Source: an uncultured Bacteroidota bacterium (GTDB lineage: Bacteria; Bacteroidota; Bacteroidia; Flavobacteriales; Flavobacteriaceae). Taken from it: a DNA stretch of 50,433 nt. The stretch spans positions 1-50,433 of the forward strand of contig CACMVZ010000007.1 of assembly GCA_902617285.1 (NCBI GenBank), given 5' to 3'. The notes below the pieces were generated by a model. It was not told the origin of the DNA and did not search any database. It saw nothing but the letters and a program-made list of their open reading frames with translations. A program made the translations under genes and the position numbers. Shown here piece by piece: positions 1-9,876 of the stretch; the first letter of the stretch is position 1; every line of letters starts with the position of its first letter.

Positions 1-3
1 AAT

Positions 4-693
4 ATGATTCAAAGTCAAGATATCATCAGTTTTTTTGTTCTATTTGTATTATTGATCTTTTCTTTATTCCAAATATTTCAAAGAGTAAAATTAGTTTATT
101 TATTTAGAAGTTTTGGTTATCATTTTGGTAATATTCTGTTACCATACAATTCTGATGATCTCAGTATTTCAGGCTCAGGAACATCAGTAATTAATTATTT
201 TCACTATTTCTATATATTCTTTTTTTTACTTATTTATGGTGTAATTATTTCTTATTACGGTGCATGGCATGAAGCAGGAGACTTAAAGTCAGACAAAATT
301 AGTTATGAATCATTTCTGAGTTATTTTAACCTTAATTCACTCATATTAATTACTATTTTAATAAGATTTCTATTAATCAGATTTGTTTTAGAGTTATTTA
401 TAAATTCGAAGCTTAAGTTTTTATTTTATAAAAACTTTATTATAAACATTATTATTGGATTATTGATGTTTCTTAATTTTGTAATATATAGTTTAAATCC
501 CTTCTACCAAATCAGTCATTTATATAATACATTTTTAGTATTATTTCTTCTACATTTTATCTTTCAAACAAAGAACTATTTAAGTTATTTTGTTAAACTT
601 GAGGTTAAGGAAGTAATGTATTTTATTTTGTATCTTTGTGCCTTCAAACTAGCCCCTTGGATATGGTTATATTCTGTTACCTCTCTAAAATAA
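4..693 (+). CDS. DUF4271 family integral membrane protein
   Basis: A 229-residue, very hydrophobic protein with about six predicted membrane segments (near residues 8-28, 65-85, 110-130, 140-165, 175-190 and 205-225). Length, hydropathy and position directly before hemD fit the DUF4271 family of Bacteroidota, whose function is unknown. It ends 6 bases before hemD, so the two are probably cotranscribed. The ATG at position 4 is the first visible start, but only three bases precede it; the true start could lie a few codons upstream, outside the window. The family call rests on context as much as on sequence. Confidence 0.7.
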   Translation: MIQSQDIISFFVLFVLLIFSLFQIFQRVKLVYLFRSFGYHFGNILLPYNSDDLSISGSGTSVINYFHYFYIFFFLLIYGVIISYYGAWHEAGDLKSDKISYESFLSYFNLNSLILITILIRFLLIRFVLELFINSKLKFLFYKNFIINIIIGLLMFLNFVIYSLNPFYQISHLYNTFLVLFLLHFIFQTKNYLSYFVKLEVKEVMYFILYLCAFKLAPWIWLYSVTSLK

Positions 694-699
694 GTAAAT

Positions 700-1434
700 A
701 TGAGTATTAAAAGTATTCTTATTTCTCAACCTGAACCTACTAATGGTAATTCTCCTTACTCTAGGCTAAATAGAAAGTTTAAGATCAAAGTTGATTACAG
801 GCCATTTATTCATGTAGAAGGTTTAACTGCAAAGGAAGTTAGAACACAAAAAATTGATTTTTCAAGATTTCATAATATTGTTCTTACTAGCAGAAACGCA
901 GTAGATCACTTTTTTAGAATTACTGAAGAAATGAGATTTAAAGTTCCAGATCAAACAAAATATTTTTGTCAATCTGAAGCAGTAGCATATTATCTTCAAA
1001 AATATGTAGTTTATAGAAAACGTAAAATATATGTAGGTAATAATAGTTTTAGAGATCTTGAAGCAACATTTGTTAAATTTCACAAAGAAAATTTTTTAGT
1101 TCCAAGTTCTGGTAGTCTTAATCCAGATATAGCAAATACTCTTGATTCATTTGATATTTCGTGGCAGAGAGCACAACTTTTTAAAACTGTAGTTTCAGAT
1201 TTATCTGACTTAAGTGATGTTTACTATGATGTACTTGTTTTTTTCAGTCCACTTGGTATTGAATCTTTATTTGAAAATTTTCCTGATTTTAAACAAAATA
1301 AAACTCTCATAGCTGTCTATGGGAATTCAACTGAAGATGCTGCAATTGGAAAAAATCTTAGAATTGATATTAAGGCCCCCACAGAAGTGTCGCCTTCAAT
1401 GGCAATGGCAATTGAAAAGTATATAAAAGGTTAA
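700..1434 (+). CDS. hemD: uroporphyrinogen-III synthase (HemD)
   Basis: A 244-residue HemD-family protein, expected to cyclise hydroxymethylbilane to uroporphyrinogen III in tetrapyrrole (heme) synthesis in the cytoplasm. HemD proteins are poorly conserved. The call rests on the two-lobe pattern: an N-terminal ILISQPEP strand and the FHNIVLTSRNAVDHFF segment (about residues 57-72), then a C-terminal VLVFFSPLGIESLFENFP segment (about 178-195) and a YGNSTEDAA segment near 208. It also follows a DUF4271 gene, the usual Bacteroidota arrangement. Its stop overlaps that of the convergent peptidase gene by 4 bases. Confidence 0.85.
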   Translation: MSIKSILISQPEPTNGNSPYSRLNRKFKIKVDYRPFIHVEGLTAKEVRTQKIDFSRFHNIVLTSRNAVDHFFRITEEMRFKVPDQTKYFCQSEAVAYYLQKYVVYRKRKIYVGNNSFRDLEATFVKFHKENFLVPSSGSLNPDIANTLDSFDISWQRAQLFKTVVSDLSDLSDVYYDVLVFFSPLGIESLFENFPDFKQNKTLIAVYGNSTEDAAIGKNLRIDIKAPTEVSPSMAMAIEKYIKG

Positions 1435-2141
1435 CTTCTTCTACCAAACCTCATCCATAAATATACTAGGTTAGCAATTGATGCTAGAGCAGCAACAACA
1501 TATGTACCAGCTGCCCAGTTGAGGGCTTCTTTGGATTGGACAAGTTCTCTTTGATTAACAATTCTTTTTCTTTCTAACCAATAAATAGCTCTTTTACTAG
1601 CATCGAATTCAACAGGAAGTGTTACTAAGCTAAACAATGTACCAAAAGCAAAGCCCAAAATTCCTATACTTACAAGACCGCTACCTATAGTTGGGGATGT
1701 CTGTGTTATAAAAGCTCCTGCAATTAAAATCCAAATTCCAAGATTTGAAGTTACTCCAACCATTGGAACCAATATTGACCTCATCTGCAACCATTCATAT
1801 CCTTTTGCATGCTGAACAGCATGACCACACTCATGAGCAGCAACAGCCGCTGCAGCAGCATTTCTTTCATTATATACACTCTGACTAAGGTTAACAGTCT
1901 TCTTTTGAGGATTATAATGATCAGTTAACTGACCTCTAACAGATATAACTTTAACATCATAGATGCCATGATCACTTAACATTTTTTCAGCAATTTCTTT
2001 TCCAGATAAGTTTGCTGATAAAGTCTGTTGAGAGAATTTTTTAAATTTTGACTTTAACTTATTTTGAATTAAGAAGCTTAGCAACATTATCGGTACAAAA
2101 ATGTATAAATAAGTTGGGTCAGAATAATATAATAGGTCCAT
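1431..2141 (-). CDS. YugP-type membrane zinc metallopeptidase
   Basis: A 236-residue neutral zinc metallopeptidase of the YugP family. An N-terminal membrane anchor (about residues 10-25) precedes the zinc motif HECGH (H103, E104, H107), and at least two further hydrophobic segments (about 128-147 and 155-175) follow. The VEFDAS segment after them carries the likely third ligand region. The active site is expected on the cytoplasmic face of the inner membrane; substrates are unknown in this family. It lies 50 bases downstream of the SemiSWEET gene on the same strand, perhaps as the last gene of the leuS unit, and shares a TTAA stop overlap with hemD. Confidence 0.85.
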   Translation of the reverse strand: MDLLYYSDPTYLYIFVPIMLLSFLIQNKLKSKFKKFSQQTLSANLSGKEIAEKMLSDHGIYDVKVISVRGQLTDHYNPQKKTVNLSQSVYNERNAAAAAVAAHECGHAVQHAKGYEWLQMRSILVPMVGVTSNLGIWILIAGAFITQTSPTIGSGLVSIGILGFAFGTLFSLVTLPVEFDASKRAIYWLERKRIVNQRELVQSKEALNWAAGTYVVAALASIANLVYLWMRFGRRS

Positions 2142-2191
2142 AAATAATTTTTTATAAAATTAATTAAACAGTTTAATTGAAAAAAAAATTA

Positions 2192-2449
2192 TCAATTTTT
2201 TAACTTAAAAATAATAACTAAGAGTTGAAGAACAGCAGTAACACTGTTAGCTAATATAATTGCAATGCTACCTATTAAAACTCCATATACTAACCATAGC
2301 AAAACACCAACTAACATTATCAAGTACATCGTAAGAGAAACACCTTGAGCTTTCTTCTCTTTATATATTTTATAAACTTGCGGGATAAATGCTGAAGTTG
2401 TAAGAATTGCAGCTATAATTCCAATTGATTCATTAAATGGATCTATCAT
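2192..2449 (-). CDS. SemiSWEET family sugar transporter (PQ-loop)
   Basis: An 85-residue protein with three membrane helices (about residues 7-24, 40-58 and 62-82) and the PQ-loop motif FIPQVYKIY (P23, Q24). This is the single triple-helix bundle of bacterial SemiSWEETs, which work as homodimers and let mono- or disaccharides cross the inner membrane. The sugar cannot be read from sequence. Its ATG overlaps the leuS stop in an ATGA junction at 2446-2449, so translation is probably coupled to leuS, an unexpected partner for a sugar transporter. Confidence 0.88.
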   Translation of the reverse strand: MIDPFNESIGIIAAILTTSAFIPQVYKIYKEKKAQGVSLTMYLIMLVGVLLWLVYGVLIGSIAIILANSVTAVLQLLVIIFKLKN

Positions 2450-5256
2450 AAGACTATATTAATGATTTTACCAGGGACTACAATAACTTTCTTTGGTTTT
2501 ACATTGTTTAGGATTGATATTGTTTTCTCATTAGACAAGACAATTTTCTCAATTTCGTTAACATCTAATTCTAGAGATAAGTTTATGGTAAATTTTGTTT
2601 TACCGTTAAAAGAAACTGGATAATTCTTTTCAGATTCAATTAAGTATTTTTTGTCAAATTCAGGATATTTTTCATCAATTATTGATTTTTTATTCCCAAT
2701 TTGACTCCAAAGTTCCTCAGCAAAATGAGGTGCAAAAGGAGAAATTAAAACGAGTAATTGTTCAAGTATTATTCTGTTATTACATTTTAATGCACTAAGC
2801 TCATTTACACAAATCATAAATGAACTTATACATGTGTTTAGACTAAGCTTTTCAATGTCTTCAGTAATTTTTTTTATTGTCTTATGTAGAGATTTTAAAG
2901 ATTCTTCTGAAGGTATATCTTCAGTTAAAGTTAATTTGTCATCTTCAAAGAAAAGACTCCAAAACCTTTTCAAAAAAGAATAAACTCCAGAGATACCTCT
3001 TGTATCCCAGGGTTTGGACTGTTCAATTGGCCCTAAGAACATTTCATACATTCTTAATGTATCAGCTCCATATTGATCACATATTTCATCAGGATTCACA
3101 ACATTAAATTTTGATTTGGACATTTTTTCTTGCTCTCTAATACACTCAAATTTTTCATTATCAAAATGAAAAGAAGCATTGTTAAATTCTTTATCTTCTT
3201 TTTTTAAACGATCAATGTCAACTTCATTTTCTGTATTTACATATTTAATATCAATCCTTATTCTATCAAATTCTATATTATTAATTAAATTCTTAGAAAA
3301 ATATTCTGAAGTACCAGACTTACGATAAATAAATGCAGAGTTTCCAAGAATCATTCCTTGGTTAACAAGTCTTTTAGCATATTCATCTTTTTGGAGAAAA
3401 TTTAGATCAAATAAGAATTTTTGATAAAATCTAGAATACAGTAAATGTCCAGTAGCATGTTCACTTCCTCCAAAGTAAACATCAACATCAGACCAATAAG
3501 ATTGTGTTTCGTCAGAAATAAATTTTTTATCATTTTTAGAATCCATATATCTATAGAAATACCATGAGCTTCCAGCCCAACCAGGCATAGTATTAAGTTC
3601 TATTGGAAAAACATTTACATTATCAATCTTACTATTAAGAGTCACTTTCTTATTTTTTTCGTCCCATGCCCATTCATTAGAATTGCCTAGAGGGGAATCC
3701 CCATTTTTTGTTGGTAAAAAATTATCTACCTCAGGAAGTTTTAATGGAAGATGGATTGCATCAATATTTTTTGGTATATCATTCTTATAATAAATAGGGA
3801 TTGGCTCACCCCAATATCGCTGCCTACTAAAAATAGCATCTCTAAGTTTATATTGTATTTTGGATTTTCCAATTTTTTTATCTTCAATTCTGCTAATTAT
3901 AATCTCTAGTGAAGTTTCATAATCATAACCGTTAAGAAATTCAGAGTTCATTAATTTAAATCCTGTCTTATCAGAAAAAGCAGATTTTGAAATATCAATC
4001 TGATCAAAAATATTTGGAATGTCTAGTTTAAACTTTTTTGCAAAGTCAAAATCTCTCTGATCACCGGCAGGAACTCCCATTACTGCTCCAGTTCCATAGC
4101 TTACCAGTACATAATCTGAAATCCATATTGGAATTTTCTTACCGGAAAAAGGATGGATTGCATAAGATCCAGTAAATACTCCGGATACAGATTTAACATC
4201 TGATAGTCTATCTCTTTCAGACTTTACTGACACCTCTTTAAGATAATCTTCTATTTCTTTTCTGTTTTTCGAGGAAGAAATATCATACAAGTCTCTATAC
4301 TCAGGTGCAACTGTTAAAAATGAAACTCCAAAAATAGTGTCAGGCCTAGTTGTAAAAACCTCAATTTTTTTATCTGAGTTTTCAACTTCAAATTTTAATG
4401 AAACACCTTTTGATTTTCCAATCCAATTTCTTTGCATTTCTTTTAAAGGTTCTGGCCAGTCAATTTTATTTAAATCCTCTAAAAGTCTATCTGAATATTT
4501 ACTTATTCTTAGACACCAATGTTTAACTTTTCTTTTTGTTACAGGATATCCACCCCTTTCACTTACTCCATTAATAATCTCATCATTGGCCAACACAGTT
4601 CCCAATTCATCACACCAATTAACCTCTCCATCAGTAATATAGGCTAATCTAAAATTCATCAAAATATCTGATTTAATTTTATCGTTAAAATTTTTCCATT
4701 CTTCATTTGTAAATGAATAGTCTAGATTTTCTAGCTCATTTTTATATACATTATCACCATCTTTTTCAAAGGAATTAATCAATTCACTAATGTGCTTTGC
4801 CTTATTTTCAATCTTACAATAGAAGGAATTAAACATTAAAGTAAAGATCCACTGTGTCCATTTATAGTAATTAGGTTCAGAAGTTCTTATTTCTCTTGAC
4901 CAATCAAATGAAAAACCAATTCTGTCCAGCTGCCTTCTATACATATCAATATTTTCTTGAGTTGTTTTCTTAGGATGCTGGCCTGTTTTTATTGCATATT
5001 GCTCTGCCGGCAAACCAAATGAGTCATAGCCTTGAGGATGAAGTACATTAAAACCTTTATGTCTCTTATATCTTGAAAAAATATCACTGGCAATATATCC
5101 AAGAGGATGCCCTACATGAAGACCAGCACCAGATGGATATGGGAACATATCTAAAACATAGTACTTTGGTTTTTCAGAAATACTTACCTGAAAAGTTTTG
5201 TTGTCTCTCCAGTATTTCTGCCATTTTTTTTCTATTTCTAGAAAATTGTATTTCAC
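2446..5256 (-). CDS. leuS: leucyl-tRNA synthetase
   Basis: A 936-residue class I synthetase that charges tRNA-Leu. The N-terminus has the PYPSGAGLHVGH motif (HIGH equivalent, H47-H50), the middle carries the CP1 editing region with the TTRPDTIFGVSFLTVAPE segment, and a KMSKSK loop lies near residue 707, followed by the anticodon-binding domain. Like other Bacteroidota enzymes it is long, with an extra segment after the first catalytic half (about residues 150-200). Translation starts at GTG (complement of 5254-5256): the MKYNFLEIEKKWQKYW start matches the family and no upstream ATG is better placed. It probably heads an operon with the SemiSWEET and peptidase genes. Confidence 0.97.
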   Translation of the reverse strand: MKYNFLEIEKKWQKYWRDNKTFQVSISEKPKYYVLDMFPYPSGAGLHVGHPLGYIASDIFSRYKRHKGFNVLHPQGYDSFGLPAEQYAIKTGQHPKKTTQENIDMYRRQLDRIGFSFDWSREIRTSEPNYYKWTQWIFTLMFNSFYCKIENKAKHISELINSFEKDGDNVYKNELENLDYSFTNEEWKNFNDKIKSDILMNFRLAYITDGEVNWCDELGTVLANDEIINGVSERGGYPVTKRKVKHWCLRISKYSDRLLEDLNKIDWPEPLKEMQRNWIGKSKGVSLKFEVENSDKKIEVFTTRPDTIFGVSFLTVAPEYRDLYDISSSKNRKEIEDYLKEVSVKSERDRLSDVKSVSGVFTGSYAIHPFSGKKIPIWISDYVLVSYGTGAVMGVPAGDQRDFDFAKKFKLDIPNIFDQIDISKSAFSDKTGFKLMNSEFLNGYDYETSLEIIISRIEDKKIGKSKIQYKLRDAIFSRQRYWGEPIPIYYKNDIPKNIDAIHLPLKLPEVDNFLPTKNGDSPLGNSNEWAWDEKNKKVTLNSKIDNVNVFPIELNTMPGWAGSSWYFYRYMDSKNDKKFISDETQSYWSDVDVYFGGSEHATGHLLYSRFYQKFLFDLNFLQKDEYAKRLVNQGMILGNSAFIYRKSGTSEYFSKNLINNIEFDRIRIDIKYVNTENEVDIDRLKKEDKEFNNASFHFDNEKFECIREQEKMSKSKFNVVNPDEICDQYGADTLRMYEMFLGPIEQSKPWDTRGISGVYSFLKRFWSLFFEDDKLTLTEDIPSEESLKSLHKTIKKITEDIEKLSLNTCISSFMICVNELSALKCNNRIILEQLLVLISPFAPHFAEELWSQIGNKKSIIDEKYPEFDKKYLIESEKNYPVSFNGKTKFTINLSLELDVNEIEKIVLSNEKTISILNNVKPKKVIVVPGKIINIVL

Positions 5257-5343
5257 TGAAAATAAATTTTTTACAAAGGAAGAACTTATTTAAATAACAT
5301 AAAAATTAATTTATTAATTGTTTAGTACTTTTATAAAATTAAA

Positions 5344-6210
5344 ATGGATTTTAAAAACTCTTATCAAAGAAAAAAGTCAACAAATAACCTCATATCACTG
5401 TTTGTAATTAATACTATAGTATTATTTTTTCTATCAATAGCTATACTTACTTATTTGAAATCATCTTCGATAGAAAACTATTTTAAAGAAAATGTTACAG
5501 TTAGTATTTATCTAAAAAATTCATCTAGAGATAGTGATATCAAGCAAATTAATAAGTTTTTAAATTTAAATGAGAATGTAAAATCCATTGAGTTTATATC
5601 AAAAGAAGATGCTGCGGAATTATTTATAAATGAAATTGGTGAAGAATTTGTCGGTTTTTTAGGTTATAATCCTCTACTAGATTTAATTTCAGTAAGGCTT
5701 TTTGGAGAAAAAATAGATATATATAATATTGAAGAGTTTATAGAGAGTCTTGACAATTTTGAATTTATTGAGGAAATTGAATATGATAAACCATTAGTTG
5801 AATCTCTAGTGAATAATTTTAAGAAAATTGGAGTATTGATTGTTATTACAAGTGTTTTATTTTTTATTACAAGTTTTATTTTAATTAATAATTCTATTAA
5901 GATTTCAATATATTCCAAGAGAGATATAATAAAAACAATGCAACTTGTTGGAGCTACTAAAAGTTTTATTAGAAGACCTTTTATTGCAAGCTATGTTAGG
6001 ATAGGGTTTTACTCATCCATAATCTCACTTATATTACTATTTATTTCATTATCTCAGGCTAGTTTTGAATTAGATGAAATTGATTTTTTTTCAAATATTC
6101 AGGACATCATAATTTTAGCTTCATTTATAATTTTATTTGGAATATTTACATCATATATTAGCTCTTACTTTATTACTCAGAAATATCTAAAATTAAAAAT
6201 ATCAAGATAG
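5344..6210 (+). CDS. ftsX: cell division protein FtsX (permease)
   Basis: A 288-residue FtsX. An N-terminal membrane helix (about residues 17-38) is followed by a periplasmic domain (about 40-160) and three further helices (about 168-187, 215-235, 250-275), the FtsX plan. With the ATPase FtsE, not in this window, it forms an ABC-type complex that controls septal peptidoglycan hydrolases. The MQLVGATKSFIRRPF segment (about residues 199-213) is the family's coupling loop. It opens a + strand run and diverges from leuS across an 87-bp gap. The next gene starts only a few bases downstream. Confidence 0.92.
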   Translation: MDFKNSYQRKKSTNNLISLFVINTIVLFFLSIAILTYLKSSSIENYFKENVTVSIYLKNSSRDSDIKQINKFLNLNENVKSIEFISKEDAAELFINEIGEEFVGFLGYNPLLDLISVRLFGEKIDIYNIEEFIESLDNFEFIEEIEYDKPLVESLVNNFKKIGVLIVITSVLFFITSFILINNSIKISIYSKRDIIKTMQLVGATKSFIRRPFIASYVRIGFYSSIISLILLFISLSQASFELDEIDFFSNIQDIIILASFIILFGIFTSYISSYFITQKYLKLKISR

Positions 6211-6215
6211 CATTG

Positions 6216-6443
6216 ATGAAAAAGAAAAATTTTTTATTTAATAAGAATAGATATAGGCTATTAGTCTTATCAATTTTAGTTATTGGTATTGGTTTTCTTC
6301 TAATGTCAGGAGGAGCTTCAAATGACCCTGAAGTATTTAGTGACGAAATATATAATTTTAGAAGGATTAGACTGGCACCCCTTATTGTAATTATGGGCTT
6401 TACTCTTTGCATTTTTACAATTCTTAATAAATCTAAAAATTAA
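6216..6443 (+). CDS. DUF3098 family small membrane protein
   Basis: A 75-residue protein with two membrane helices (about residues 14-31 and 50-70) and a positively charged N-terminus rich in Lys and Asn. It resembles DUF3098, a two-helix Bacteroidota family found directly after ftsX; the [20 protein letters not shown] loop between the helices is characteristic. I chose the ATG at 6216; an in-frame TTG one codon earlier (6213) would add one residue. Function is unknown, but its fixed place between ftsX and truB hints at an envelope role. Six bases separate it from truB. Confidence 0.85.
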   Translation: MKKKNFLFNKNRYRLLVLSILVIGIGFLLMSGGASNDPEVFSDEIYNFRRIRLAPLIVIMGFTLCIFTILNKSKN

Positions 6444-6449
6444 TTTACA

Positions 6450-7139
6450 ATGTTAAATGACTTTATAGAGTCTCTAACACTGGATGATATTACAAATGGT
6501 AAGATAATATTAATTGATAAACCAATTGAATGGACTTCATTCGATGTTGTTAAATATATTCGGAAGAGTATACAAACAAGACTAAAAGTCAAAAGAATAA
6601 AGGTTGGACATGCTGGAACACTTGACCCCCTAGCGACTGGTCTGTTAATTGTATGTATTGGGAAAGAAACAAAAAATATTTCTAAATATCAGGACCTTTC
6701 AAAAAAATATACTGGTATAATTAAATTGGGTGAGACAACTCCTTCATATGACAGAGAGACAGAGATAGATAGAACCTACAATTATAATCATATTGACGAA
6801 AATAAAGTTTTAAAAATTTCAAAAACTTTTATAGGTAAACAGAAACAATTCCCTCCAATTTATTCTGCTCTAAAAAAAGATGGTAAAAGAATGTACAAGT
6901 ATGCCAGGGAAAAAATTGAAATTGAAATCAAACCAAGAGATATTGAAATTTATGATTTTAAAATATTAAATTTCTCTACACCATATATTGAATTCGTTGT
7001 TGAATGTTCTAAGGGTACTTATATTAGATCTATTGCTAACGATTATGGACAAAAACTTAACTCAGGATCACATCTTCATGAGTTAAAAAGAATTAGTATT
7101 GGAAATTTTTCGATTAGTGACGCTTTAAGATTTAAATAA
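6450..7139 (+). CDS. truB: tRNA pseudouridine-55 synthase
   Basis: A 229-residue TruB that isomerises U55 in the T-loop of tRNAs. The [11 protein letters not shown] segment (residues 24-34) and the catalytic motif [14 protein letters not shown], with nucleophile D59, are intact. The conserved [20 protein letters not shown] block and the C-terminal [15 protein letters not shown] block are also present. It lacks the extra C-terminal PUA domain of longer homologues. In many Flavobacteriia an undecaprenyl-diphosphatase gene lies between DUF3098 and truB; here that gene is absent. Confidence 0.96.
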   Translation: MLNDFIESLTLDDITNGKIILIDKPIEWTSFDVVKYIRKSIQTRLKVKRIKVGHAGTLDPLATGLLIVCIGKETKNISKYQDLSKKYTGIIKLGETTPSYDRETEIDRTYNYNHIDENKVLKISKTFIGKQKQFPPIYSALKKDGKRMYKYAREKIEIEIKPRDIEIYDFKILNFSTPYIEFVVECSKGTYIRSIANDYGQKLNSGSHLHELKRISIGNFSISDALRFK

Positions 7140-7156
7140 ATTTGAAACATTATAAT

Positions 7157-7164
7157 TATATTTG
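7157..7164 (+). promoter_or_regulatory. candidate -7 promoter element upstream of pyrH
   Basis: TATATTTG fits the Bacteroidota -7 consensus TAnnTTTG exactly, in the 37-bp gap between truB and pyrH. The expected transcription start would lie only a few bases before the pyrH ATG. No well-spaced -33 TTG was found: TTTG at 7141-7144 is only 12 bases upstream. This is weak evidence for an internal promoter. Confidence 0.3.
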
Positions 7165-7176
7165 CTTAATTCCTAA

Positions 7177-7887
7177 ATGATGAAATACAATCGAATTTTA
7201 CTAAAGTTAAGTGGTGAAGCACTATTAGGAAAAAATTCTTACGGCATAGATAATGATAGGCTTGTTATTTATGCAGAAGAAATCAAAGAAATTCATAAGC
7301 AAGGAGTTGAGATTGCTATTGTAATTGGTGGTGGTAATATTTTTAGAGGATTAAGTGGTTCAAAAGATGGAATAGATAGAGTTCAAGCAGATTACATGGG
7401 AATGCTTGCAACAGTTATTAATGGATTAGCTCTTCAAAATGCTTTAGAGAATATAGATATTCCTACAAGACTTCAATCTGCAATAAAAATGGAATCTATA
7501 GCAGAACCTTTTATAAAAAGAAAAGCAACCAGACATCTGGAGAAAGGTAGAGTTGTAATTTTTGCATCCGGAACAGGTAATCCATATTTTACAACTGACT
7601 CTGCAGCAGTTCTTAGAGCAATTGAAATTAATGCTGATGTTATATTAAAAGGGACTAGAGTTGATGGTATTTATAATGAAGATCCTGAAAAGAATAAAGA
7701 AGCAATTAAATTTGATGATATTTCTTTTGAAGATTCAATAAGTAAAGGGTTAAAAATTATGGATACTACTGCTTTTACATTAAGTAAAGAGAATAAGCTT
7801 CCAATAATAGTTTTTGACATGAACACAAAAGGTAACTTGACCAAAGTTATTATGGGAGAAAAAATAGGCACAAAAGTTTCTAGTTAA
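7177..7887 (+). CDS. pyrH: UMP kinase (uridylate kinase)
   Basis: A 236-residue bacterial UMP kinase of the amino-acid-kinase fold, which makes UDP from UMP and ATP. The N-terminal [12 protein letters not shown] phosphate loop, the [11 protein letters not shown] motif (about residues 50-60), and the [21 protein letters not shown] segment around residue 130 are all characteristic. Two adjacent ATG codons (7177 and 7180) could start it. It precedes frr by 10 bases, the common pyrH-frr pairing. Confidence 0.97.
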   Translation: MMKYNRILLKLSGEALLGKNSYGIDNDRLVIYAEEIKEIHKQGVEIAIVIGGGNIFRGLSGSKDGIDRVQADYMGMLATVINGLALQNALENIDIPTRLQSAIKMESIAEPFIKRKATRHLEKGRVVIFASGTGNPYFTTDSAAVLRAIEINADVILKGTRVDGIYNEDPEKNKEAIKFDDISFEDSISKGLKIMDTTAFTLSKENKLPIIVFDMNTKGNLTKVIMGEKIGTKVSS

Positions 7888-7897
7888 ATTAGGTACT

Positions 7898-8449
7898 ATG
7901 GAAAACAACCAAGAAATAATAGAAAATGCAGAATTAAATATGATGGCTGCTATTGGTCATTTAGAAACCGAACTAGCAAAAATCAGAGCCGGTAAAGCAA
8001 ATCCTGTAATGTTAAAAGGTATTTCAGTTGAGTATTATGGTAATTTAACTCCTTTAAATCAGGTTGCTTCTGTTAGTACACCAAATGCTCAAACGATAAG
8101 TATTCAGCCATGGGAAAAGTCAATAATTGATGAAATCGAAAAAAGTATAATTGATTCTAATCTTGGATTTAACCCTGTTAATAATGGGGAGTCTATTCTA
8201 ATTAATATTCCTCCTTTAACAGAAGAAAGAAGAATTGAACTAACAAAATTTGCAAAATCTGAATCTGAATCTGCAAAAGTGAGTATTCGAAATGCAAGAA
8301 AAGATGCAAATAATAAAATTAAAGCTCTAGAAATTTCTGATGACTTGAAATCTAATCTAGAAGTAGATTCTCAAGACCTTACTGATAAATATATAAACAA
8401 GGTAGAGGAAATGTTCAAATCAAAAGAAAAAGATATTCTAACTGTCTAG
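7898..8449 (+). CDS. frr: ribosome recycling factor
   Basis: A 183-residue ribosome recycling factor, the usual length. It splits post-termination ribosomes with EF-G. The sequence shows the LAKIRAGKANPVML segment and the SIQPWEKSIIDEIEKSI block, with INIPPLTEERR near residues 106-116 and the long helical KVSIRNARKDANNKIKAL region forming the three-helix-bundle arm. It sits 10 bases after pyrH and 2 bases before asnS, so the three are probably one transcript. Confidence 0.97.
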   Translation: MENNQEIIENAELNMMAAIGHLETELAKIRAGKANPVMLKGISVEYYGNLTPLNQVASVSTPNAQTISIQPWEKSIIDEIEKSIIDSNLGFNPVNNGESILINIPPLTEERRIELTKFAKSESESAKVSIRNARKDANNKIKALEISDDLKSNLEVDSQDLTDKYINKVEEMFKSKEKDILTV

Positions 8450-8451
8450 TA

Positions 8452-9876
8452 ATGAATATATCAAAAGTCAAAGAAATTTATGATTCTCCATTAATTGACA
8501 GCGAGATCAATTTAGGTGGTTGGGTTAGAGCTTTTAGAGCCAATAAATTTATCGAATTAAATGATGGATCTACAATCAAAAATATTCAATGTGTGATTGA
8601 TGATGGTATCATAGGTGAAGATATTATCAAAAGAATTAGTGTTGGATGTTCATTAATAATTACTGGTATATTAGTTAATAGCATTGGTAAAGGTCAAAGT
8701 TTTGAGATTAATGTTTCAAATATTAAGCTATTGGGTGATTCAGATCCTGAAGAATATCCTATTCAACCTAAGAAACATAGTTTTGAGTTTTTAAGAGAGC
8801 AAGCTCATCTTAGAATAAGAACTTCAACATTTAGTTCTGTGATGAGAATAAGATCAAAATTGGCTTTTAGTATTCATGATTATTTTAATAAAAATGGCTT
8901 CAATTATATTCATACTCCAATTATAACATCAAGTGATGCTGAGGGAGCTGGAGAAATGTTTAAAGTGACTACATTAGGAAAAGAAGATCTGGCAAAAAAA
9001 GATATTGACTATTCAGATGATTTTTTTGGTAAAAAAACTAGCCTTACTGTATCAGGCCAGCTTGAAGCAGAAACCTATGCTCTTGGCTTAGGAAATGTTT
9101 ATACATTTGGACCAACTTTTAGAGCAGAAAATTCTAATACTTCAAGACATGCCTCAGAATTTTGGATGATTGAGCCAGAAATGGCCTTTTATGACCTCAA
9201 TGATAATATGGATTTAGCTGAATCATTTGTAAAGCATATTTTAAAATATATATTAAAAGAGTGTGAGGAAGATTTAAAATTTCTTGAAGAGAGACTTTTG
9301 AAAGAGGAAAGTCAAAAGCCACAAAATGAGAGGAGTAATTTGAGTCTAATTGAGAAGATTAAGTTTACTGTAAATAATGAATTTACTCGTGTTTCTTATA
9401 CAGAGGCATTTGAAATACTAAAAAGCTCCAATTATAACAAAAAGAAAAAGTTTAAATACCTATTAGACAGTTGGGGTTCCGATCTACAAAGTGAGCATGA
9501 GAGATTTCTAGTTGAAAAGCATTTTAAATCTCCTGTAATTATTTATGATTATCCTTCAGACATTAAAGCATTTTATATGAGGTTAAATGAAGATGATAAA
9601 ACAGTTAGAGCGATGGACGTGTTATTCCCAGGTATTGGTGAGATAATAGGAGGTTCTCAAAGAGAGGAAAGACTGGATATACTCAAAAAGAGAATGTCTG
9701 ACATGGGTATTGACGATAAGGAGTTGTGGTGGTACATAGATCTTAGAAAATATGGGACTGTACCTCATAGTGGTTTTGGACTAGGTTTTGAAAGAATGGT
9801 AATGTTTTGCACAGGTATGTCAAACATTAGAGATGTAATTCCTTATCCAAGAACACCAAAAAATGCATCTTTTTAA
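8452..9876 (+). CDS. asnS: asparaginyl-tRNA synthetase
   Basis: A 474-residue class IIb synthetase charging tRNA-Asn. An N-terminal OB-fold anticodon-binding domain (about residues 15-100) leads into the catalytic domain, with FRAENSNTSRHASEFWMIEPE (motif 2 region, about 222-242) and GFGLGFERMVMF (motif 3, near 443-454). An insertion of roughly 60 charged residues (about 270-330) interrupts the catalytic domain, as in other Bacteroidota enzymes. The start codon lies 2 bases after the frr stop. Its presence suggests that Asn-tRNA is made directly. Confidence 0.97.
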   Translation: MNISKVKEIYDSPLIDSEINLGGWVRAFRANKFIELNDGSTIKNIQCVIDDGIIGEDIIKRISVGCSLIITGILVNSIGKGQSFEINVSNIKLLGDSDPEEYPIQPKKHSFEFLREQAHLRIRTSTFSSVMRIRSKLAFSIHDYFNKNGFNYIHTPIITSSDAEGAGEMFKVTTLGKEDLAKKDIDYSDDFFGKKTSLTVSGQLEAETYALGLGNVYTFGPTFRAENSNTSRHASEFWMIEPEMAFYDLNDNMDLAESFVKHILKYILKECEEDLKFLEERLLKEESQKPQNERSNLSLIEKIKFTVNNEFTRVSYTEAFEILKSSNYNKKKKFKYLLDSWGSDLQSEHERFLVEKHFKSPVIIYDYPSDIKAFYMRLNEDDKTVRAMDVLFPGIGEIIGGSQREERLDILKKRMSDMGIDDKELWWYIDLRKYGTVPHSGFGLGFERMVMFCTGMSNIRDVIPYPRTPKNASF

